From Tepidimonas taiwanensis (GTDB lineage: Bacteria > Pseudomonadota > Gammaproteobacteria > Burkholderiales > Burkholderiaceae_C): a stretch of DNA of 64,000 nucleotides. The stretch is from contig NZ_CP083911.1 in NCBI RefSeq assembly GCF_020162115.1, forward strand, positions 1,116,001 through 1,180,000, written 5' to 3'. The translations under genes were made by a program, and so were the position numbers. A model generated the notes under the pieces. It ran no database searches, was not told where the DNA came from, and saw nothing but the letters and a program-made list of their open reading frames with translations. Shown piece after piece: positions 43,813 through 54,377 of this stretch. Position 1 is the first letter of the stretch. Every line of letters begins with the position of its first letter.

Positions 43813-45915
43813 TCAATGCGCCAAGGCGCGCGCTAGCACGGCATCGGCCGGTTGTGGCTGCCCATCGCGCCAATAGCCCTGCCAGCGGTCACAGCCCATG
43901 TCGCGCAGCAGGCGCCAGTGGGCCTCGGTCTCCACCCCTTCCGCGACGACCCGCAGGCGCAGGTGTTTGGCCATCGCCAGGATGGCGGCACAGATCTGGC
44001 GGTCGTCCTCGTCGTCAACCAGGTCCCGCACGAAGCTGCGGTCGATTTTGAGCCCGTCCATCGCCAGCCGCTTGAGCAGCGCAAGCGACGAGTGCCCGAC
44101 GCCGAAATCGTCCACCACCACCCGCATGCCGAGCGCCTTCACGGCCCCGACGATGCGCTCGGGCTGCGGGCCGCTGTCCATCAGGGTGCTCTCCGTGACC
44201 TCGAGCTCCAGCGCCGCGGGCGGAATCGCATGCCGTTCGAGATGGCCCGTGAGCCGCCGGAAAAACGCCTCGTCGGCCAACTGCCGCGGCGAGACATTGA
44301 CCGCCATCTCGGCGTCGTGCCACCCGGCCGCGCGCCACTGGCGCAGCGTCGCGCACGCCTGCGCCAGCACCCAGTCCCCCAGCGCCGGCATCAGGCCACA
44401 GGCCTCGGCGATGGGGATGAACGTGTCCGGCGGAATGCCCCCCAGCACCGGGTCGGTCCAGCGCAGCAGCGCCTCGGCCCCCGTGAGGCGGCCGCTGGCC
44501 ATGCACCACTGCGGCTGGTATACGAGGTGGAAAGCACCCGTCTGCACGGCCCGGCGCAGGCGCGACTCGATCAGCAGCCCGCGGTGCGCCTGCTGGTTGA
44601 GCTCCTCGGTGTTGAAGCGAAAACCGCCGCGGCCCTGTGCCTTGACGGCGTAGAGCGCCGCATCGGCGGACCGCAGCAGCGACTCCGCATCGTGCCCGTG
44701 CTCCGGATATAACGCGATGCCGATACTGGCACCGACCGTCAGCGACTGCCCGTCGGGCGCCTCCCACGGTTGTCCGGCAATTTCGAGCAGGGCCCGTGCC
44801 ACGCGCGCGGCGTCATCCGGTGTGTCGATGGGGTCGAGCAGGATCGTGAACTCGTCGCCGCCCCAGCGCGCCAGCACGTCCGACTGCCGCAGGCGCTGGC
44901 GCAACCGCAGCGCCATGTCGCGCAGCAGCGCGTCCCCCACCTCATGCCCCAGGCCGTCGTTGACCCATTTGAAGCGGTCCAGGTCGAGCATCAGCACCGC
45001 GAGCCGGCCGTGTTGTCGGCGTGCCAGCGCGATCGCCGCCTGCAAGCGCTCGTCCCAGTGCAGGCGGTTGGGCAACTGGGTCAGCGGGTCGTGGCGCGCC
45101 AGGTGCGCCATGCGCCGCTCGCTGCGCCGCAGCCGCGCCTCCTGCTCGTGGTGGGCCTGCCAGTCGAACAGCAACCCGACGAACCGCTCCGGGCGGCCGT
45201 CGGCACCGCGGTACGTCCGGCCCCGTCCACGAAACCACCGGTACCGGCCATCGAAGCAACACAACCGATAGATTTCGTCGAATTCCACCCCCTCCTGGAG
45301 CGCGGCGTCGACGGCGCGCAGACAGCGCTCGCGGTCCTGCGCATGTAACCGATCCCGAAACCGGAAATCGCGGTGGAAGTCGTCGCCGGTATAGTGCAGC
45401 AACCTTTCGAACGGTTCGCTGTAATCGACGATATCGGCCCGCAGGTCCCAGTCCCACCAACCCGCCCCCGTCGCGTCGATGGCGAGCCGCAGCCGCTCCT
45501 CGCTGCGCCGCAGGGCGTCCTGCGCGACGACGGCATCCCCCACGGCGTGCGCCACCACCAGCAGCAGATCGCCGTGCGCACGGCGCACGGTCAAGCGGAC
45601 CCAGCGCGTCGCACCCGCCGCATCGGTGACGCGCTGGTCCATGTTCAGGTGTAACCGCTCGCCGCGGCGGAACTGACGCAGCCACTGCCGCACGCCGTGG
45701 CGCTCTTCCGCGATGGCGCACTGGGCCCACGGGTGACCGACCAGGTCAGCGGCGTCGCGCCCGACGATTTGCGCAAACGGCGAGTTCACCGCCAGCAGCG
45801 TGCCATCGTCACGCATCACCGCCACCCCGAAGTGCGCGTCCCGCAACAGCGCAGCCAGGGCCGGGCCGGGCATCTCCGCCAGCCAGTCGTCCAGGCATCG
45901 CCGCTCGAGGGTCAT
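43813..45915 (-). CDS. PAS-GGDEF-EAL signalling protein
   Basis: A 700-residue cytoplasmic protein with PAS-like regions (about 20-130 and 150-260), a diguanylate cyclase domain (about 270-440) with RWGGDEF near 355, and a phosphodiesterase domain (about 450-695). In the EAL domain the AEALLRW and VVAEGVET motifs are kept, but the DDFG loop reads DDFGVGHSSL and the usual final QGYLFSKP is QGYWRDGQP. The GGDEF active site is intact. It may make or break c-di-GMP in response to a ligand bound by the PAS parts. It ends 10 bp from the attR core, so the element inserted just beyond its stop. Confidence 0.9.
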   Translation of the reverse strand: MTLERRCLDDWLAEMPGPALAALLRDAHFGVAVMRDDGTLLAVNSPFAQIVGRDAADLVGHPWAQCAIAEERHGVRQWLRQFRRGERLHLNMDQRVTDAAGATRWVRLTVRRAHGDLLLVVAHAVGDAVVAQDALRRSEERLRLAIDATGAGWWDWDLRADIVDYSEPFERLLHYTGDDFHRDFRFRDRLHAQDRERCLRAVDAALQEGVEFDEIYRLCCFDGRYRWFRGRGRTYRGADGRPERFVGLLFDWQAHHEQEARLRRSERRMAHLARHDPLTQLPNRLHWDERLQAAIALARRQHGRLAVLMLDLDRFKWVNDGLGHEVGDALLRDMALRLRQRLRQSDVLARWGGDEFTILLDPIDTPDDAARVARALLEIAGQPWEAPDGQSLTVGASIGIALYPEHGHDAESLLRSADAALYAVKAQGRGGFRFNTEELNQQAHRGLLIESRLRRAVQTGAFHLVYQPQWCMASGRLTGAEALLRWTDPVLGGIPPDTFIPIAEACGLMPALGDWVLAQACATLRQWRAAGWHDAEMAVNVSPRQLADEAFFRRLTGHLERHAIPPAALELEVTESTLMDSGPQPERIVGAVKALGMRVVVDDFGVGHSSLALLKRLAMDGLKIDRSFVRDLVDDEDDRQICAAILAMAKHLRLRVVAEGVETEAHWRLLRDMGCDRWQGYWRDGQPQPADAVLARALAH

Positions 45916-45976
45916 ACCGCGATGTTAGCGGCGCGCGCGGCGCCCACCGCGTCTGGGGGCTATCGGGGCGGCGCGC

Positions 45977-47116
45977 TCACGTCAACGCGGTGTCGACGTC
46001 GCGCCGCTGCAGCGCGAGGTATTCCCGGGACTGCATCTCGTTCAGGCGCGAGACGGTGCGCGGAAACTCGTGCGCAAGCGGCCCCTCGGTGTAGAGCTGT
46101 TCCGGCGGCACGGCGGCGGAGATGATGAGCTTGACGCGGCGGTCGTATAGCACGTCCACCAGCCATGTGAAGCGCCGTGCCGCCGACGCCATGTTGACCG
46201 GCATGTGCGGCACGTTGCTCAGCAGCACGGTGTGGAACTGGCTGGCGAGTTCCAGGTAATCGTTTTGCGAGCGCGGACCGCCGCACAGCGTGCGAAAGTC
46301 GAACCACACCACGCCGCCGGCGCGGCGGATGGCGCGGATCTCGCGCCCCTCGATGCGCAGCACGGGGTCTTCGTCCTGCGCCTCGGCGAGCTGCTCGAAC
46401 GCGGCCTCCATCTCGCGCTCGGTCGCCTCGCCCAGTGGCGTCAGGTACAGCCGCACGTGCTCCAGCGCGCGGCGGCGGTAGTCCACGCCGTGGTCGACGT
46501 TGACGACTTCCATCGTGCGCTTGAGCAGCTCGATCGCCGGCAGGATGCGGTCACGGTGCAGCCCGTCGGGGTATAGCCCGTCCGGGTGGAAGTTGCTCGT
46601 CGTCACCATCCCGATGCCGTATTTCTGCATGGCCACGAGCAGCCGGTGCAGGATCATCGCGTCGGTGACGTCGGCGACGTGAAACTCGTCGAAGCAGATG
46701 AGGCGAAAGCGCACGGCCATGCGTTTGGCCAGCGCGTCCAGTGGGTCCACCGTGCCTTGCAGGCCGGCGAGTTCGCGGTGCACCTCGCGCATGAACTCGT
46801 GGAAATGCAGCCGCGTCTTGCGCCGCAACGGCACCGCGTTGTAGAAGCAATCCATCAAAAAGCTCTTGCCGCGCCCGACCCCGCCGTACAGGTACACCCC
46901 GCGCGGAATCGGCAGACGGTTGATGAGCTTTTTCAGCGCGTTGGAGCGCCGTTGCTTGAAGTGCGTCCACTCCGCGGCGCAGCGCTCCAGCGCCGCGACG
47001 CCGCGCAGTTGTGCCGGGTCGCTGCGAAACCCGCGCGCGGCGAGTTCCGCCTCGTACGCACGCCGCACCGGCCCCCACGCGGGGTCCGGTGCCGGCACGC
47101 CGCCCTCACCGTGCAT
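45977..47116 (-). CDS. zapE: ZapE (AFG1-like) ATPase
   Basis: A 379-residue AAA-type ATPase. Walker A is GGVGRGKSFLMD near residue 72, Walker B FRLICFDEFHVAD near 140, and the family pattern LHFHEFMREVHREL and FRTLCGGPRSQNDYLELA follow. Bacterial ZapE binds FtsZ and matters for division in stress or high temperature; the mitochondrial relative LACE1/AFG1 handles membrane proteins. The ATG at 47116 (MHGEGGVPAPD) is 7 bp from the lpdA stop, and zapE after odhAB-lpdA is common in Burkholderiales. The longer frame from 47197 overlaps lpdA and is not supported. Confidence 0.9.
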   Translation of the reverse strand: MHGEGGVPAPDPAWGPVRRAYEAELAARGFRSDPAQLRGVAALERCAAEWTHFKQRRSNALKKLINRLPIPRGVYLYGGVGRGKSFLMDCFYNAVPLRRKTRLHFHEFMREVHRELAGLQGTVDPLDALAKRMAVRFRLICFDEFHVADVTDAMILHRLLVAMQKYGIGMVTTSNFHPDGLYPDGLHRDRILPAIELLKRTMEVVNVDHGVDYRRRALEHVRLYLTPLGEATEREMEAAFEQLAEAQDEDPVLRIEGREIRAIRRAGGVVWFDFRTLCGGPRSQNDYLELASQFHTVLLSNVPHMPVNMASAARRFTWLVDVLYDRRVKLIISAAVPPEQLYTEGPLAHEFPRTVSRLNEMQSREYLALQRRDVDTALT

Positions 47117-47123
47117 CGATGGG

Positions 47124-48551
47124 TCAGAAGTTGAGCGTGCGTTTATCCACCGCGAGCGCCGCCTCCTTCGTCGCCTCCGAGAGCGACGGGTGCGCATGGC
47201 ACACGCGCGCGATGTCCTCGGCGCTGGCGCGGAACTCCATCGCCACCACCGCTTCGGCGATCAGCTCGGACGCCATCGGCCCGACGATGTGCACGCCCAG
47301 GATCTCGTCGGTCGCGGCATCGGCCAGGATCTTCACCATCCCAGTGGTGTCGCCGAGCGCCCGCGCGCGGCCATTGGCCATGAACGGGAAGGTGCCCGCC
47401 TTGTACGCGCGACCGGCGGCCTTGAGCTGCTGCTCGGTCTGGCCGACCCACGCGATCTCGGGGCTGGTGTAGATGACCCAGGGGATGGTGTTGAAGTTGA
47501 CATGCGGGTGCTGGCCGGCGATGCGTTCGGCCACGGCAACGCCCTCCTCCTCCGCCTTGTGCGCGAGCATCGGCCCGCGCACCACGTCCCCCACCGCCCA
47601 CACGCCCGGCAGGTTGGTGCGGCACTCGTCATCGACGACGATGGCCCCGCGCTCGTCGAGCTTCAGGCCCACGGCTTCGGCGTTGAGGCCGTTCGTGTTG
47701 GGCACGCGGCCGATGGAGACGATCAGCTTGTCCGCCTCCAACGTCGCCGCCTCGCCCTTGGCGTTGGTGTAGGCGATGGTCACGCCCTTCTTGCCGGTCT
47801 TGACCTCGCCGACCTTGACGCCCAGCTCGATCTTGAGCCCCTGCTTGTCGAAGGCCTTCTTTGCCTCCTTGGCGATTTGCTCATCGACCGCGGCGAGGAA
47901 GGTCGGCATCCCTTCGAGGATGGTGACATCCGCGCCGAGCCGACGCCACACCGAGCCCATCTCCAGCCCGATCACGCCCGAGCCGATGATGGCCAGTCGC
48001 TTGGGCACGGCACCGAGCCGCAGCGCGCCGTCGTTGGAGAGGATTTTTTCCTCGTCGAACGGTACGCCGGGCAGCGCGCGGGCGTTCGACCCGGTGGCGA
48101 CGATCACCTGTTTGCCCACCAGCGCCTCGGGCTTGTCACCCGCGACCGCGATCTCGTAGCCGCCCTCCACCGCACGCACGAACGAGCCGCGGCCGTGGAA
48201 GAACGTCACCTTGTTCTTTTTGAACAGGTAGAGGATGCCGTCGTTGTTCTGCTTCACGACAGCGTCCTTGCGGGCGATCATCTTCGCCACGTCGATTTTG
48301 ACCGCGCCGGTGCTGATGCCGTGGTCCGCGAAGTGGTGCTGCGCGTGCTCGAAATATTCCGACGATTGCAGCAGCGCCTTCGACGGAATGCAGCCGACGT
48401 TGGTGCAGGTGCCGCCCGGCGCGGGGCCGCCGGCGGCGTTCTTCCACTCGTCGATGCAGGCGACCTTGAAGCCGAGCTGGGCGGCGCGGATCGCGGCGAT
48501 ATAACCCCCGGGGCCGGCCCCGATGACGACGACGTCGAATGTTTGTGCCAT
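47124..48551 (-). CDS. lpdA: Dihydrolipoyl dehydrogenase (E3)
   Basis: A 475-residue flavoprotein. The N-terminal FAD site is [17 protein letters not shown], the redox disulfide is in [16 protein letters not shown] near residue 47, the NAD site is [17 protein letters not shown] near 190, and the catalytic histidine-glutamate pair is in [10 protein letters not shown] near the C-terminus. It reoxidises lipoyl groups of the oxoglutarate dehydrogenase complex encoded by the neighbouring odhA and odhB, and may serve other lipoyl complexes too. It lies 18 bp after odhB. Confidence 0.96.
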   Translation of the reverse strand: MAQTFDVVVIGAGPGGYIAAIRAAQLGFKVACIDEWKNAAGGPAPGGTCTNVGCIPSKALLQSSEYFEHAQHHFADHGISTGAVKIDVAKMIARKDAVVKQNNDGILYLFKKNKVTFFHGRGSFVRAVEGGYEIAVAGDKPEALVGKQVIVATGSNARALPGVPFDEEKILSNDGALRLGAVPKRLAIIGSGVIGLEMGSVWRRLGADVTILEGMPTFLAAVDEQIAKEAKKAFDKQGLKIELGVKVGEVKTGKKGVTIAYTNAKGEAATLEADKLIVSIGRVPNTNGLNAEAVGLKLDERGAIVVDDECRTNLPGVWAVGDVVRGPMLAHKAEEEGVAVAERIAGQHPHVNFNTIPWVIYTSPEIAWVGQTEQQLKAAGRAYKAGTFPFMANGRARALGDTTGMVKILADAATDEILGVHIVGPMASELIAEAVVAMEFRASAEDIARVCHAHPSLSEATKEAALAVDKRTLNF

Positions 48552-48569
48552 GTCGCAAGCTCCGTCGCG

Positions 48570-49838
48570 TCAGATGTTGAACAGCAGCCGCGCGGGGTCT
48601 TCCAGCGCTTCCTTCATCGCCACCAGGCCCAGCACTGCCTCGCGCCCGTCGATGATGCGGTGGTCGTACGACAGCGCCAGGTAGTTGATCGGCCGGATGA
48701 CGATCTGGCCGTTTTCCACCACCGGGCGCTCCTTGGTCGCGTGCACGCCCAGGATCGCCGACTGCGGCGGGTTGATGATCGGCGTGGAGAGCATCGAGCC
48801 GAACACCCCGCCGTTGGAGATCGAGAACGTCCCGCCGGTCATCTCCTCGATGCCGAGCTTGCCCTCCGCAGCGCGCTTGCCGAAGTCGGCGATCTTCTTC
48901 TCGATGTCGGCAAAGCTCATCTGGTCGGCGTTGCGCAGGATCGGCACCACCAGCCCGCGCGGCGAGCCGACCGCGATGCCGATGTCGAAGTAGCCGTGGT
49001 AGACGATGTCGTTGCCGTCCACGCTGGCGTTGAGGATCGGGAATTTCTTCAGCGCATGCACCGCCGCCTTGACGAAGAAGCTCATGAAGCCGAGCTTGAC
49101 GCCGTGCTCTTTCTCGAAGCGCTCCTGGTACTTCTTGCGCAGCTCCATCACCGGCGCCATGTTGACCTCGTTGAACGTGGTCAGGATGGCGTTGGTGGCC
49201 TGCGACTGCAGCAGGCGCTCGGCGATGCGCGCGCGCAGCCGCGTCATCGGCACGCGCTGCTCCGGACGGTTGGCCAGTTCGGCCGGCAGGCCGACCGGGG
49301 CCGCCACCTGCGGCAGCGCCTTGGCCGGCACACCGGTCGGGATCGTCGCCGGGGCCGCTGCGGCGGTGGCGGACGCCTTCGGTGCCGCCAGCGCGTTGAG
49401 CACGTCACCCTTGGTCACGCGGCCGTCCTTGCCGGTGCCCGGCACCGACCCCGGTGCCAGCCCGTGATCGGCCATCAGCTTGGCCGCGGCCGGCATCGCC
49501 ACCGCCGCGGCCGGGGCTGCTGCCGCAGCAGCGGGCGCGGGGGCCGGCGCCGCCACCGCGGCGGGGGCGGCCGCCGGCGTCGCCGCGGCCACCTTGCCGT
49601 CGGTGTCGATCTTCGCGATCACCTGCTCCGACACGACGGTGCCGCCGTCCCCGACGACGACCTCGGCCAGCACGCCCGCGGCCGGGGCCGGCACCTCCAG
49701 CACGACCTTGTCGGTTTCGATTTCGATCAGGATCTCGTCGGCGGCCACCGGCTCGCCGACCTTCTTCTTCCACTGCAACAGGGTGGCCTCCGCAACCGAC
49801 TCGGAGAGCTGCGGCACCTTCACTTCCACGATGGCCAT
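48570..49838 (-). CDS. odhB: Dihydrolipoamide succinyltransferase (E2 of oxoglutarate dehydrogenase)
   Basis: A 422-residue E2 enzyme. The lipoyl domain (residues 1-75) has the modified lysine in [12 protein letters not shown]. Long Ala/Pro-rich linkers flank the E3/E1-binding domain ([31 protein letters not shown] near 130-165). The catalytic domain runs from about 190, with [23 protein letters not shown] at the end carrying the histidine and aspartate. The ATG at 49838 ([14 protein letters not shown]) is the family start. A terminator-like hairpin separates it from odhA. Confidence 0.96.
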   Translation of the reverse strand: MAIVEVKVPQLSESVAEATLLQWKKKVGEPVAADEILIEIETDKVVLEVPAPAAGVLAEVVVGDGGTVVSEQVIAKIDTDGKVAAATPAAAPAAVAAPAPAPAAAAAAPAAAVAMPAAAKLMADHGLAPGSVPGTGKDGRVTKGDVLNALAAPKASATAAAAPATIPTGVPAKALPQVAAPVGLPAELANRPEQRVPMTRLRARIAERLLQSQATNAILTTFNEVNMAPVMELRKKYQERFEKEHGVKLGFMSFFVKAAVHALKKFPILNASVDGNDIVYHGYFDIGIAVGSPRGLVVPILRNADQMSFADIEKKIADFGKRAAEGKLGIEEMTGGTFSISNGGVFGSMLSTPIINPPQSAILGVHATKERPVVENGQIVIRPINYLALSYDHRIIDGREAVLGLVAMKEALEDPARLLFNI

Positions 49839-49865
49839 GATGTGTTCTTCCTCGGAAAAATGCTG

Positions 49866-49905
49866 AAAAAGGGGGCCCGCCCGCGTGCTGCGACCGCACG
49901 CGGGC
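49866..49905 (-). terminator. Hairpin between odhA and odhB, possible attenuator
   Basis: On the minus strand a perfect 10-bp stem (GCCCGCGTGC and GCACGCGGGC, 7-nt loop) is followed by GGGCCCCC and then TTTTT. The T tract is a little far from the stem, so it may be a partial terminator or an RNA-processing site rather than a full stop. Confidence 0.45.
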
Positions 49906-49914
49906 AGCGTCACG

Positions 49915-52797
49915 TCACTTGGTCAGGATGAAGCCCTTGAGCCGGCCGAAAGCGGCTTCCACCAGGGCCTTCTGCTGCTCCTGGTGCAGGTGGGCGTACC
50001 CCACCGCGGGCGACGCCGAAGCGGCGCGGCCGGCATAGCCCAGGCGCTGGCCGTCGAGCATGTTCTCGTGGATGTTGTGCTGCACGAAGAACCACGGTCC
50101 CTGGTTCTGCGGCTCATCCTGGCACCACACGATGTCGGTGGCGTTCGGGTAGCGCTTCAGTTCCGCGGCGAACACCTTGTGCGGGAACGGATAGAGCTGC
50201 TCGATACGCACGATGGCGACGTCGTTGGCCCCCTTTTCCTCGCGCTTCTTGACGAGGTCGTAGTACACCTTGCCGGAGCACACGATCACGCGCTTGACGC
50301 GTTGGGCGTTCTTCACGATGTCGGCGTTTTGTTCCGGGATCACGGTCTGGAACCCGCCCTTGATGAACTCCGACAGCGGCGAGGTCGCGTCCTTGTGCCG
50401 CAGCAGCGACTTCGGCGTGAAGACGATCAGCGGCTTGCGCAGGTTGCGCAGCATCTGCCGGCGCAGCAGGTGGAAGATCTGGCTGGCCGTGGTGGGCTGC
50501 ACCACCTGCATGTTGGTGTCGGCGGCGAGCTGCATGAAGCGCTCGATGCGCGCGGAGCTGTGCTCCGGGCCTTGGCCCTCGTAGCCGTGCGGCAGGAAGA
50601 GCGTGATGCCGTTGACGCGGCCCCACTTCACCTCTCCCGATGCGATGAACTGGTCGATGACGACCTGCGCACCGTTGGCAAAGTCCCCGAACTGCGCCTC
50701 CCAGATCACCAGCGTGTTCGGGTCGTTGGAGGCGTAACCGTACTCGAAGCCCAGCACCGCCTCTTCGGACAGGATGGAGTCGATGACGGTGAACGGCGCC
50801 TGGTTGTCCGCGACGTTTTGCAGCGGGATGTAGGTGCCCTCGTCCCACTTTTCGCGGTTCTGGTCGTGGATGACGGCGTGGCGGTGCGTGAACGTCCCGC
50901 GCCCGCAGTCCTCACCGGAGAGGCGCACGCCATAGCCGCTGGCCACCAGTGACGCGAACGCCATGTGCTCGCCCATGCCCCAGTCGACGTTGATCTCGCC
51001 GCGCCCCATCGCGGCGCGGTCGGCGAGCACTTTCTTGACGAGCTGGTGCGGCGTGATGTTGTCCGGCACCGTCGTGATGCGCTCGGCCAGCCGCTTCCAC
51101 TCGGACAGCGGAATCGCCGTGTCCGCGGCGTCCGTCCACTTCCTGCCGAGGAACGGCGCCCAGTCCACCGCGTACTTGCTCTTGTAGTTGGTCAGCACCG
51201 GGTCGACGGTGCGGCGACCTTCGTCGAGCATCGCGCGGTAGGCCTTGACCATTTCGTCCGGGCCGTCGGCCGGTAGCACCCCCTGCGCCACCAGCTTGTC
51301 GCCGTACAGCTTGCGCGTGCCCGGGTGCTGCGCGATCTTCTTGTACATCAGCGGCTGGGTCAGCGACGGCGTGTCCTGCTCGTTGTGGCCCAGCTTGCGG
51401 AAGCACACGATGTCGATGACGACATCCTTGCGGAAGGTCTGGCGGAACTCCACCGCGAGCTGCGTGGCCAGCACCACCGCCTCCGGGTCGTCGCCGTTGA
51501 CGTGCAGCACCGGCGCCTCGATCATCTTCACGACGTCGGTGCAGTACAGCGTCGAGCGGCTGTCGCGCGGGTCCGAGGTCGTGAAGCCGATCTGGTTGTT
51601 GATGACGATGTGCACCGTGCCGCCAGTGAAGTAGCCGCGCGTCTGCGCCAGCGCCAGCGTCTCCATCACCACGCCCTGGCCGGCGAACGCGGCGTCGCCG
51701 TGCACCAGCACCGGCAGCACCTGGTCGCCGCGCTTGTCGCCCCGGCGGTCCATGCGCGCCCGCGCCGACCCCTCGACCACCGGGTTGACGATTTCCAGGT
51801 GCGACGGGTTGAACGCCAGGCTCAGGTGCACCGGCCCACCGGGGGTGGACACGTCCGAGCTGAAGCCCTGGTGGTACTTCACGTCACCGGCCGGCAGGTC
51901 CTCGGGCGCCGTGTGCTCGAACTCGGCAAACAGATCCTTGGGCATCTTGCCCATGACGTTGACCAGCACGTTGAGCCGCCCGCGGTGCGCCATGCCGATG
52001 ACGATCTCCTGCACGCCGCGCGCGCCGGCCTGCTGGATCAGCTCGTCCATCGAGGCGATGAAGCTCTCGCCACCCTCGAGCGAGAAGCGCTTCTGCCCCA
52101 CGTACTTGGTGTGCAGATAGCGCTCCAACCCTTCGGCCGCCGTCAGGTTGTAGAGGATGTGCTTCTTTTTGTCCGCGGTGAAATTGGGCTTGCTGCGGAT
52201 GCTTTCGAGCTTTTCCTGCCACCAGCGCTTTTGCGTCTGGTCGGTGATGTACATGTACTCGGCGCCGATCGTGCCGCAGTAGGTCTCGCGCAGCGCGTTG
52301 AGCAGCTCGCGCAGCGACATCGTCTCCTTGCCGAAGTAGGTGTTGCTGGTGTTGAACACCGTCTCCAGGTCGGCGTCGGTCAGGCCGTAGAAGGCCGGAT
52401 CGAGTTCGGGGATGTTCTCGCGCTCGGCGCGCTTGAGCGGGTCGAGGTTGGCCCAGCGCACACCGATGTTGCGGTAAGCGGCGATCAGCTGCTGCGTGGC
52501 GACGCGCTTGCGTCCCAGGTCGGAGTCCGCCCCGTACGCCGCCACCACCTGGGTCGTGCCCTGCTTGGCGAGTTCCGCAAACGCCGCGATGACCGGCATG
52601 TGCGGAATGTCACGCGCGTCGCTGCCGTCGACGGCCGGCACGTTTTGCAGCGCGTCGAAATAGTCGCGCCACGATTCGGGAACGCTGGTGGGGTCGGTGA
52701 GGTATTTCTCGTACATCTCCTCGACGTAGGGCGCATTGCCCCCGAAGAGGTACGAGTTGGCGCCAAAGGCCTGATAGACGCTGGCGGTCTGACTCAT
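49915..52797 (-). CDS. odhA: 2-oxoglutarate dehydrogenase E1 component
   Basis: A 960-residue thiamine-diphosphate enzyme that decarboxylates 2-oxoglutarate in the TCA cycle. It starts [36 protein letters not shown], with PSWRDYF in the N-terminal region. The thiamine-binding region includes [17 protein letters not shown] near 265, [15 protein letters not shown] near 370 and [19 protein letters not shown] near 460. The C-terminal transketolase-like part contains FTPKSLLRH near 805. It is first in the odhA-odhB-lpdA-zapE operon. Confidence 0.96.
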   Translation of the reverse strand: MSQTASVYQAFGANSYLFGGNAPYVEEMYEKYLTDPTSVPESWRDYFDALQNVPAVDGSDARDIPHMPVIAAFAELAKQGTTQVVAAYGADSDLGRKRVATQQLIAAYRNIGVRWANLDPLKRAERENIPELDPAFYGLTDADLETVFNTSNTYFGKETMSLRELLNALRETYCGTIGAEYMYITDQTQKRWWQEKLESIRSKPNFTADKKKHILYNLTAAEGLERYLHTKYVGQKRFSLEGGESFIASMDELIQQAGARGVQEIVIGMAHRGRLNVLVNVMGKMPKDLFAEFEHTAPEDLPAGDVKYHQGFSSDVSTPGGPVHLSLAFNPSHLEIVNPVVEGSARARMDRRGDKRGDQVLPVLVHGDAAFAGQGVVMETLALAQTRGYFTGGTVHIVINNQIGFTTSDPRDSRSTLYCTDVVKMIEAPVLHVNGDDPEAVVLATQLAVEFRQTFRKDVVIDIVCFRKLGHNEQDTPSLTQPLMYKKIAQHPGTRKLYGDKLVAQGVLPADGPDEMVKAYRAMLDEGRRTVDPVLTNYKSKYAVDWAPFLGRKWTDAADTAIPLSEWKRLAERITTVPDNITPHQLVKKVLADRAAMGRGEINVDWGMGEHMAFASLVASGYGVRLSGEDCGRGTFTHRHAVIHDQNREKWDEGTYIPLQNVADNQAPFTVIDSILSEEAVLGFEYGYASNDPNTLVIWEAQFGDFANGAQVVIDQFIASGEVKWGRVNGITLFLPHGYEGQGPEHSSARIERFMQLAADTNMQVVQPTTASQIFHLLRRQMLRNLRKPLIVFTPKSLLRHKDATSPLSEFIKGGFQTVIPEQNADIVKNAQRVKRVIVCSGKVYYDLVKKREEKGANDVAIVRIEQLYPFPHKVFAAELKRYPNATDIVWCQDEPQNQGPWFFVQHNIHENMLDGQRLGYAGRAASASPAVGYAHLHQEQQKALVEAAFGRLKGFILTK

Positions 52798-52915
52798 GGG
52801 ATCGCTGACCTCCGTCTCCCTCCGGGGAGACTAGCGGGTTGGAAAAACCTTCCGCGACACGGCTGAACCGGTTAGCGGACGCGACAGTGACACTGGAAGG
52901 GCCTGTGCAGCGTGG

Positions 52916-52945
52916 ATTGTGCCATCAAAACCGGCACGGCGGCAA
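52916..52945 (-). promoter_or_regulatory. Putative odhA promoter
   Basis: On the minus strand TTGCCG (52940-52945) and CACAAT (52916-52921) are 18 bp apart, giving a leader of about 110 nt before odhA. The insertion sequence begins about 31 bp further upstream, so any upstream activator site has been displaced. Confidence 0.45.
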
Positions 52946-53006
52946 AAAAGGAATCGAGCGGCCCCGCCCATTCCCGTGATCTTGCCCCCGTATTCCCGGA
53001 CCCGTC

Positions 53007-53900
53007 CTATTCGCAACGTAACGCCGCGTCCTTGATGGTTGAGCGGCGTGCCTGGGCGGCCTGATGCCGCCGGAACTCTCTGGGTGAACGCATTTTCAAC
53101 GACGAGTGCGGATGCACCTCGTTGAAGTGCTCGAATGCCGCTGGCAACTGAGCCAGCACGGTGGCCGCATCGCTCAGGTCCATGCGGGCCACGTAGTCGC
53201 GCTTGAACGTGTTGACGAAGCTCTCGGCCATGCCGTTGCTCTGCGGACTGCACACCGGCGTGTTGATCGGCTTGAGGCCCAGTGAACGCGCCACTGCTCG
53301 GGTCTGGGCTGCGATGTAGGCGCTGCCGTTGTCGCTGAGGAATTCCAGCCTGTGATCAGGGGGCAGCGCCTCCACCGAGCCAAAGCGTTTTTCCACCGCC
53401 TCGATCAACATCTCGCGCACCGGCTCACCGGGCAGCCCTTTGCCCTCCCATGCCCGCCAGGCGATCACTTCGCGGTCGCAGCAATCTTTGGTGAACGTGG
53501 CGCTCACCGTCTGCCCCGAGTCGCACTTGATCTGCAGCCCATCGGAGCACCAGCGCATATCGCTGCGCCCCACGGCAACGCGACCCTCGTGCTTGCGGCT
53601 GCCATGGCGCCGTCGGGCTGCCTTGGGCAGCAACAGCCCGGCCTGGGCCATCACGCGGTAGACCCGTTTGGGGTTGACCCGTGTGCCGCCCTGTGCGCTG
53701 CGCTGACGGTTGACCAGGGCACAGGCGCGTCGATACCCGTAGCTGGGCAGATCGGCGATCTGCTCCCGGATCTCAGCCAGCAGCTGCGCATCGCCCGCTG
53801 GCGTGCGCCCCTGGCGAGCATCGCGCCAGTCCTCGCGGCGGTGGTGCCGCTCATGCACATGCGAGCGCGCCACGCCCAGCGCCCGGCAGACCGTCTTCAT
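53007..53900 (-). CDS. IS3-family transposase OrfB (DDE catalytic subunit)
   Basis: A 297-residue reading from the ATG at 53900, which overlaps the orfA stop as ATGA. The DDE catalytic triad is visible: aspartate in MRWCSDGL near residue 125, aspartate in [13 protein letters not shown] near 190, and glutamate in [19 protein letters not shown] near 230. The HTH_21-like region [13 protein letters not shown] precedes it. The active protein is probably the OrfAB fusion made by -1 frameshifting at 53940-53946, in which case OrfB continues upstream in its own frame to that site. It looks complete. Confidence 0.88.
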   Translation of the reverse strand: MKTVCRALGVARSHVHERHHRREDWRDARQGRTPAGDAQLLAEIREQIADLPSYGYRRACALVNRQRSAQGGTRVNPKRVYRVMAQAGLLLPKAARRRHGSRKHEGRVAVGRSDMRWCSDGLQIKCDSGQTVSATFTKDCCDREVIAWRAWEGKGLPGEPVREMLIEAVEKRFGSVEALPPDHRLEFLSDNGSAYIAAQTRAVARSLGLKPINTPVCSPQSNGMAESFVNTFKRDYVARMDLSDAATVLAQLPAAFEHFNEVHPHSSLKMRSPREFRRHQAAQARRSTIKDAALRCE

Positions 53901-54289
53901 TGGTCGTCCCCGGGCAACAAGGGCGAGCGCGCAATCCACTTTTTTTCGGCGGCGTACTCCACGGCTTCCTTGAGGATTTCGTTCTCCAGGGTCTTCTTGC
54001 CCAGCACCCGCTGGAGCTTGGCGATCTCGGCTCGAGCAGCGGCCAGTTCCGAGGCCGGAACCACTGCTTCCCCGGCCCTGACGGCCGTCAGGGCGCCTTG
54101 GCGATCGAGCTTTCTCCACTGGAACAGCAAGCTGGCTGCGACGCCTTCCTGCCGCGCCACCAGCGACACACTCATGCCCGGCTCGTAGGTGCGCCGCACC
54201 AGCGCGGCTTTCTCCGCAGGGGACCAGCGCCTGCGGCGCTGGTCTTTCAAGATGACTTCAACAGTGTCCGTATGCCTGGTCGTACTCAC
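53897..54289 (-). CDS. IS3-family transposase OrfA (helix-turn-helix)
   Basis: A 130-residue DNA-binding protein. The helix-turn-helix is in [23 protein letters not shown] near residues 39-60, followed by a leucine-zipper-like coiled coil ([33 protein letters not shown]). Near its end lies the run A-AAA-AAG where ribosomes can slip back one base into the orfB frame. It may bind the IS ends and regulate transposition. It begins 31 bp inside the right inverted repeat. Confidence 0.88.
   Translation of the reverse strand: MSTTRHTDTVEVILKDQRRRRWSPAEKAALVRRTYEPGMSVSLVARQEGVAASLLFQWRKLDRQGALTAVRAGEAVVPASELAAARAEIAKLQRVLGKKTLENEILKEAVEYAAEKKWIARSPLLPGDDQ
53940..53946 (-). other. Programmed -1 frameshift site in the IS (A7)
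   Basis: Seven A residues on the minus strand, followed by G, form the A-AAA-AAG heptamer. The orfA frame reads GAA AAA AAG TGG and the orfB frame CGA AAA AAA GTG, a one-base backward shift. This is the usual way IS3 elements make the OrfAB transposase. Confidence 0.75.
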
Positions 54290-54377
54290 AGTCCTACTCC
54301 TATCCTCAACGATAAGCGATAGGACGGGTCCGGGGATTCAGGGGGCTATCTCACCCGCAGAAAAACCCGTGCGCCGA

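Larger units (their letters stand above)
52977..54353 (-). mobile_element. IS2-group IS3-family insertion sequence, 1377 bp
   Basis: Imperfect terminal inverted repeats share CCCGGACCCGTCCTAT (52995-53010 and 54319-54334) and extend outward through a GCCCCC block to TGA at each tip (TGATCTTGCCCCC on the left, TGAGATAGCCCCC on the right when read inward). These ends resemble IS2. The element is flanked by the 4-bp repeat CCCG (52973-52976 and 54354-54357), which looks like a target duplication. It carries orfA and orfB with a programmed frameshift site and looks intact. Confidence 0.82.

Noticed and set aside
46866..49931. A 1021-codon plus-strand open frame over zapE, lpdA and odhB
   Set aside because: It spans three real minus-strand genes and is a composition artefact.
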